DNA of 64,000 bases from Halobaculum magnesiiphilum (GTDB taxonomy: Archaea; Halobacteriota; Halobacteria; Halobacteriales; Haloferacaceae). Position numbers and translations under genes: made by a program. Under the pieces are notes generated by a model. The model did not search any database. It was not told the DNA's origin and worked only from the letters and a program-made list of their open reading frames with translations. The stretch is from NCBI RefSeq assembly GCF_019823105.1, contig NZ_CP081958.1:186001-250000 (forward strand), written 5' to 3'. Shown here piece after piece: positions 62,284-64,000 of the stretch; the stretch's first letter is position 1; every line of letters begins with the position of its first letter.

Positions 62284-63173
62284 CCGACCCTGGCCCCGTC
62301 ACGGACGCACCACGGCGCGGCCCGGCGGCCAACGCCGAACTCGCGCTGCTGCTGGAGGTCGCCGGGACGCCCAAACCGGGCAACGTCGACCGGGCACGCG
62401 ACCTCGCGGCCCTGCGGTTCGAGCACTTCCTCGCGGGCGCCGTCGGCGCCCGGCCGGGGTTGGAGCGCGCGGCCGCCGGCGACCCGGTCGGCGTGGCGTT
62501 CGAGACGGCCGTCGCCGGCATGAGCGAGCAGTCCGGCGGCAACACGCAGTTCGGCTGTCTCCTCCTGTTGACGCCGCTCGTGCGCGCGGCCGCGGCCGAG
62601 GACCGCGCGCTCTCGCCCGACGGCGTCGCCGCGGTTTGCGAGGGCACGACCGTCGACGACGCCGCGGGCTTCTACCGCGCGTTCGAGCGCGTCGACGTGG
62701 CGGTCTCCGACCCACCCGAGGGAATGGACGCCCTCGACGTGCGCCGCGGCGCCGACGCGGTGCCGGCGCTGCGCGAGCGCGGGACGACGCTGTTCGACGT
62801 GATGCGCGAGTCGGCCGCGCCGGTCGACGACCGGGGACCCCCCGGCGACGCGAACGCCCGCGAGTGGGTCGCAGGGTTCCCCCGGACGTTCCGCGCGGCC
62901 GAAGCGATCGCCGCCGACAACGGCCCGATCGTCGACCGTGCGGCCCGCGCGTTCCTCGACCTGCTCGCGGAGACGGAGGACACCCTCGTGCGGACACAGC
63001 ACGGTCCCGATGTCGCCCGCGAGGTGCGCGACCGGGCCGGGGAGATCGACTCGCTCGACGGGGCGGCGGCGTGGGCCGACGAGTTGGTCGAGCGCGGGAT
63101 CAACCCCGGGACGACCGCCGACGTCACGGCGGCGGCGCTGTTCGTCGCGCTCGAACGCGGGGTGTCGGTGTGA
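62280..63173 (+). CDS. CitG-like triphosphoribosyl-dephospho-CoA synthase homologue
   Basis: 297 residues from GTG. ELALLLEVAGTPKPGNVDRA and EQSGGNTQFGCLLLLTPLVR are CitG/MdcB signatures (KPGxV, then NTxxG). ELVERGINPGTTADVTAAAL is the C-terminal nucleotide motif. Bacterial CitG makes the prosthetic group of citrate lyase. No citrate lyase or malonate decarboxylase is nearby, so here it probably makes a different phosphoribosyl-type product. GTGA overlaps on both sides. Confidence 0.88.
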   Translation: MTDPGPVTDAPRRGPAANAELALLLEVAGTPKPGNVDRARDLAALRFEHFLAGAVGARPGLERAAAGDPVGVAFETAVAGMSEQSGGNTQFGCLLLLTPLVRAAAAEDRALSPDGVAAVCEGTTVDDAAGFYRAFERVDVAVSDPPEGMDALDVRRGADAVPALRERGTTLFDVMRESAAPVDDRGPPGDANAREWVAGFPRTFRAAEAIAADNGPIVDRAARAFLDLLAETEDTLVRTQHGPDVAREVRDRAGEIDSLDGAAAWADELVERGINPGTTADVTAAALFVALERGVSV

Positions 63174-63910
63174 CCGACGCCCCCGCCGGAGGCAACGGCG
63201 ACAGCGACGACAACGGCGACGACAACGCGGCGGTCGACTGGCCCGTCAATCTGACGGGCGTCACCGAGTCGGTGGTCGCGACCCTCGGCCCGAACGGGCT
63301 GTGGAACCTCGCCGCGCTCGGTCTCCACGCCCCCGAACACGACGGCCGACCCGCGGACGCGCCGGTGCGCGCGCGGACCTGGGGGCGGACGCGGACGCGA
63401 CGCAACTTCACGGAGCGCGGCGGCGGCGTCGTCCAGTTCGTCGCCGACCCGCGCGACTTCGTCGACGCCGCGGCGACGGTCCGCGAGGAGGGCGAGCCGG
63501 TGCTCGACTCGGCGGACGCGTGGGTCGAAGTCGAGGTCGAACGCGTCGACGCCGGCGAGCGCGGCGGCACCGAGTGGGTCGACTGGCACCTGTACGTGAC
63601 CGACGCCGCGGTCGAACGGACGGCCGTGCGGACGATCAACCGGGGGTTCGGCGCGGTGATCGACGCGACGGTCGCCGCCTCCCGGCTGGACGTGCCGGCG
63701 TACGACACCGGGGAGCTGCTGGCGCGGCTCCGATACTTCGCGGACGTTGTCGACCGCTGCGGCGGTCCCGCCGAGCGCGATGCGTTCGAGCGACTGCGCG
63801 AGGCGAGCGGGTGGGAGAGTCGAGACCACGGCGACGACGCCGACGGCGGGAACCGAGATGGCGGCCGGGGCGACGGGCACCGCGACGGCGACGACGCGAA
63901 CGGACGGTAG
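63170..63910 (+). CDS. DUF447-family protein (FMN-binding split-barrel-like)
   Basis: 246 residues from GTG. The core (about 24-215) has NLTGVTESVVATLGPNGLWN and NLAALGLHAPEHDG at the N-terminal strand. RARTWGRTRTRRNFTERGGG and VVQFVADPRDFVDAA follow, then RTAVRTINRGFGAVIDATVA. DUF447 proteins are reported to have an FMN-binding split-barrel fold. The C-terminal 35 residues are low-complexity Asp/Gly/Arg. Last gene of the cofD operon. Function unknown. Confidence 0.9.
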   Translation: MTDAPAGGNGDSDDNGDDNAAVDWPVNLTGVTESVVATLGPNGLWNLAALGLHAPEHDGRPADAPVRARTWGRTRTRRNFTERGGGVVQFVADPRDFVDAAATVREEGEPVLDSADAWVEVEVERVDAGERGGTEWVDWHLYVTDAAVERTAVRTINRGFGAVIDATVAASRLDVPAYDTGELLARLRYFADVVDRCGGPAERDAFERLREASGWESRDHGDDADGGNRDGGRGDGHRDGDDANGR

Positions 63911-63940
63911 CGACGGGGCGACGGAGCCGGCCCGGAACGA

Positions 63941-63950
63941 ACGCTTTTAG
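63941..63950 (+). promoter_or_regulatory. TATA-like box before rps17e
   Basis: GAACGCTTTTAGTTCG lies 25-34 bases before the ATG at 63975, in an otherwise GC-rich gap. Confidence 0.5.
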
Positions 63951-63974
63951 TTCGCGTTGCCTGTACGATCGGGC

Positions 63975-64000
63975 ATGGCGATCAAACCGAAGTACGTCAA
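63975..64000 (+). CDS. rps17e: 30S ribosomal protein S17e, first codons only
   Basis: Only MAIKPKYVK is visible before the window ends. This N-terminus is the invariant start of haloarchaeal S17e, and the preceding TATA-like box is appropriately placed. The call rests on nine residues. Confidence 0.7.

Overview
The window is chromosomal DNA of a halophilic archaeon (class Halobacteria). GC content is very high. The predicted proteins are strongly acidic and rich in Asp and Glu. Start codons are often GTG, stops and starts often overlap by 4 bases (GTGA or ATGA), and many genes have an AT-rich TATA-like box about 25-35 bases upstream with almost no leader. Transcription and translation genes are archaeal (TFB, RpoL, L7Ae/S28e/L24e, TmcA), and F420 chemistry (CofD) is present. 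A Halorubrum- or Haloferax-like genus is plausible, but I cannot fix it from the sequence.

Layout. 1-6.5 kb: 5' part of a type IV pilus/archaellum-type ATPase, small membrane and haloarchaeal proteins, a GNAT enzyme, a uracil-DNA glycosylase-like protein, a histidine kinase and a metallo-beta-lactamase-fold hydrolase. 6.6-18.1 kb: core genes rpoL, hisF, purL, a PHP-domain phosphoesterase coupled to an asparagine synthase-like protein, a NUDIX hydrolase, tfb and gatCA, with a putative zinc-protease-like lipoprotein. 18.1-30.6 kb: TrkH, several membrane proteins, a dodecin, an MscS channel, a PAC2 protein, a TrmB-family regulator, an M42 peptidase and an aspartoacylase-like enzyme. 30.1-36.1 kb: the terminal oxidase locus (subunit II, a fused I+III, a subunit IV-like protein) with small membrane satellites.

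36.2-42.4 kb: a second M42 peptidase, a DUF309 protein and tRNA-Leu(CAA). The tRNA is followed by a short accessory-looking patch with tRNA fragments, hairpins and a small ORF behind an iron-box-like palindrome. Then come an inositol monophosphatase, an Lrp regulator, a Bat-type regulator and a HalOD1 protein. 42.5-49.1 kb: two paralogous HD-domain phosphohydrolases that share an 83-base identical block. The second is translationally coupled to an amidohydrolase. A BKACE enzyme and a DUF456 protein follow. 49.2-56.8 kb: tmcA diverging from a ferredoxin and a FixA-FixB-FixCX electron-bifurcation-type operon with an extended EtfA. 57-64 kb: a wHTH-GNAT fusion, a cyclase-family protein, the L7Ae-S28e-L24e-NDK operon, a tightly coupled cofD / Dus-like / CitG-like / DUF447 operon, and the first codons of rps17e.

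No insertion sequences, CRISPR arrays or rRNA genes are visible. Every stretch longer than about 250 bases is occupied by a gene. The most promising leads are the cofD-CitG-DUF447 operon, the FixABCX operon with its N-terminally duplicated EtfA, the tRNA-Leu-adjacent patch, and the structured leaders before the HalOD1 and L7Ae genes.
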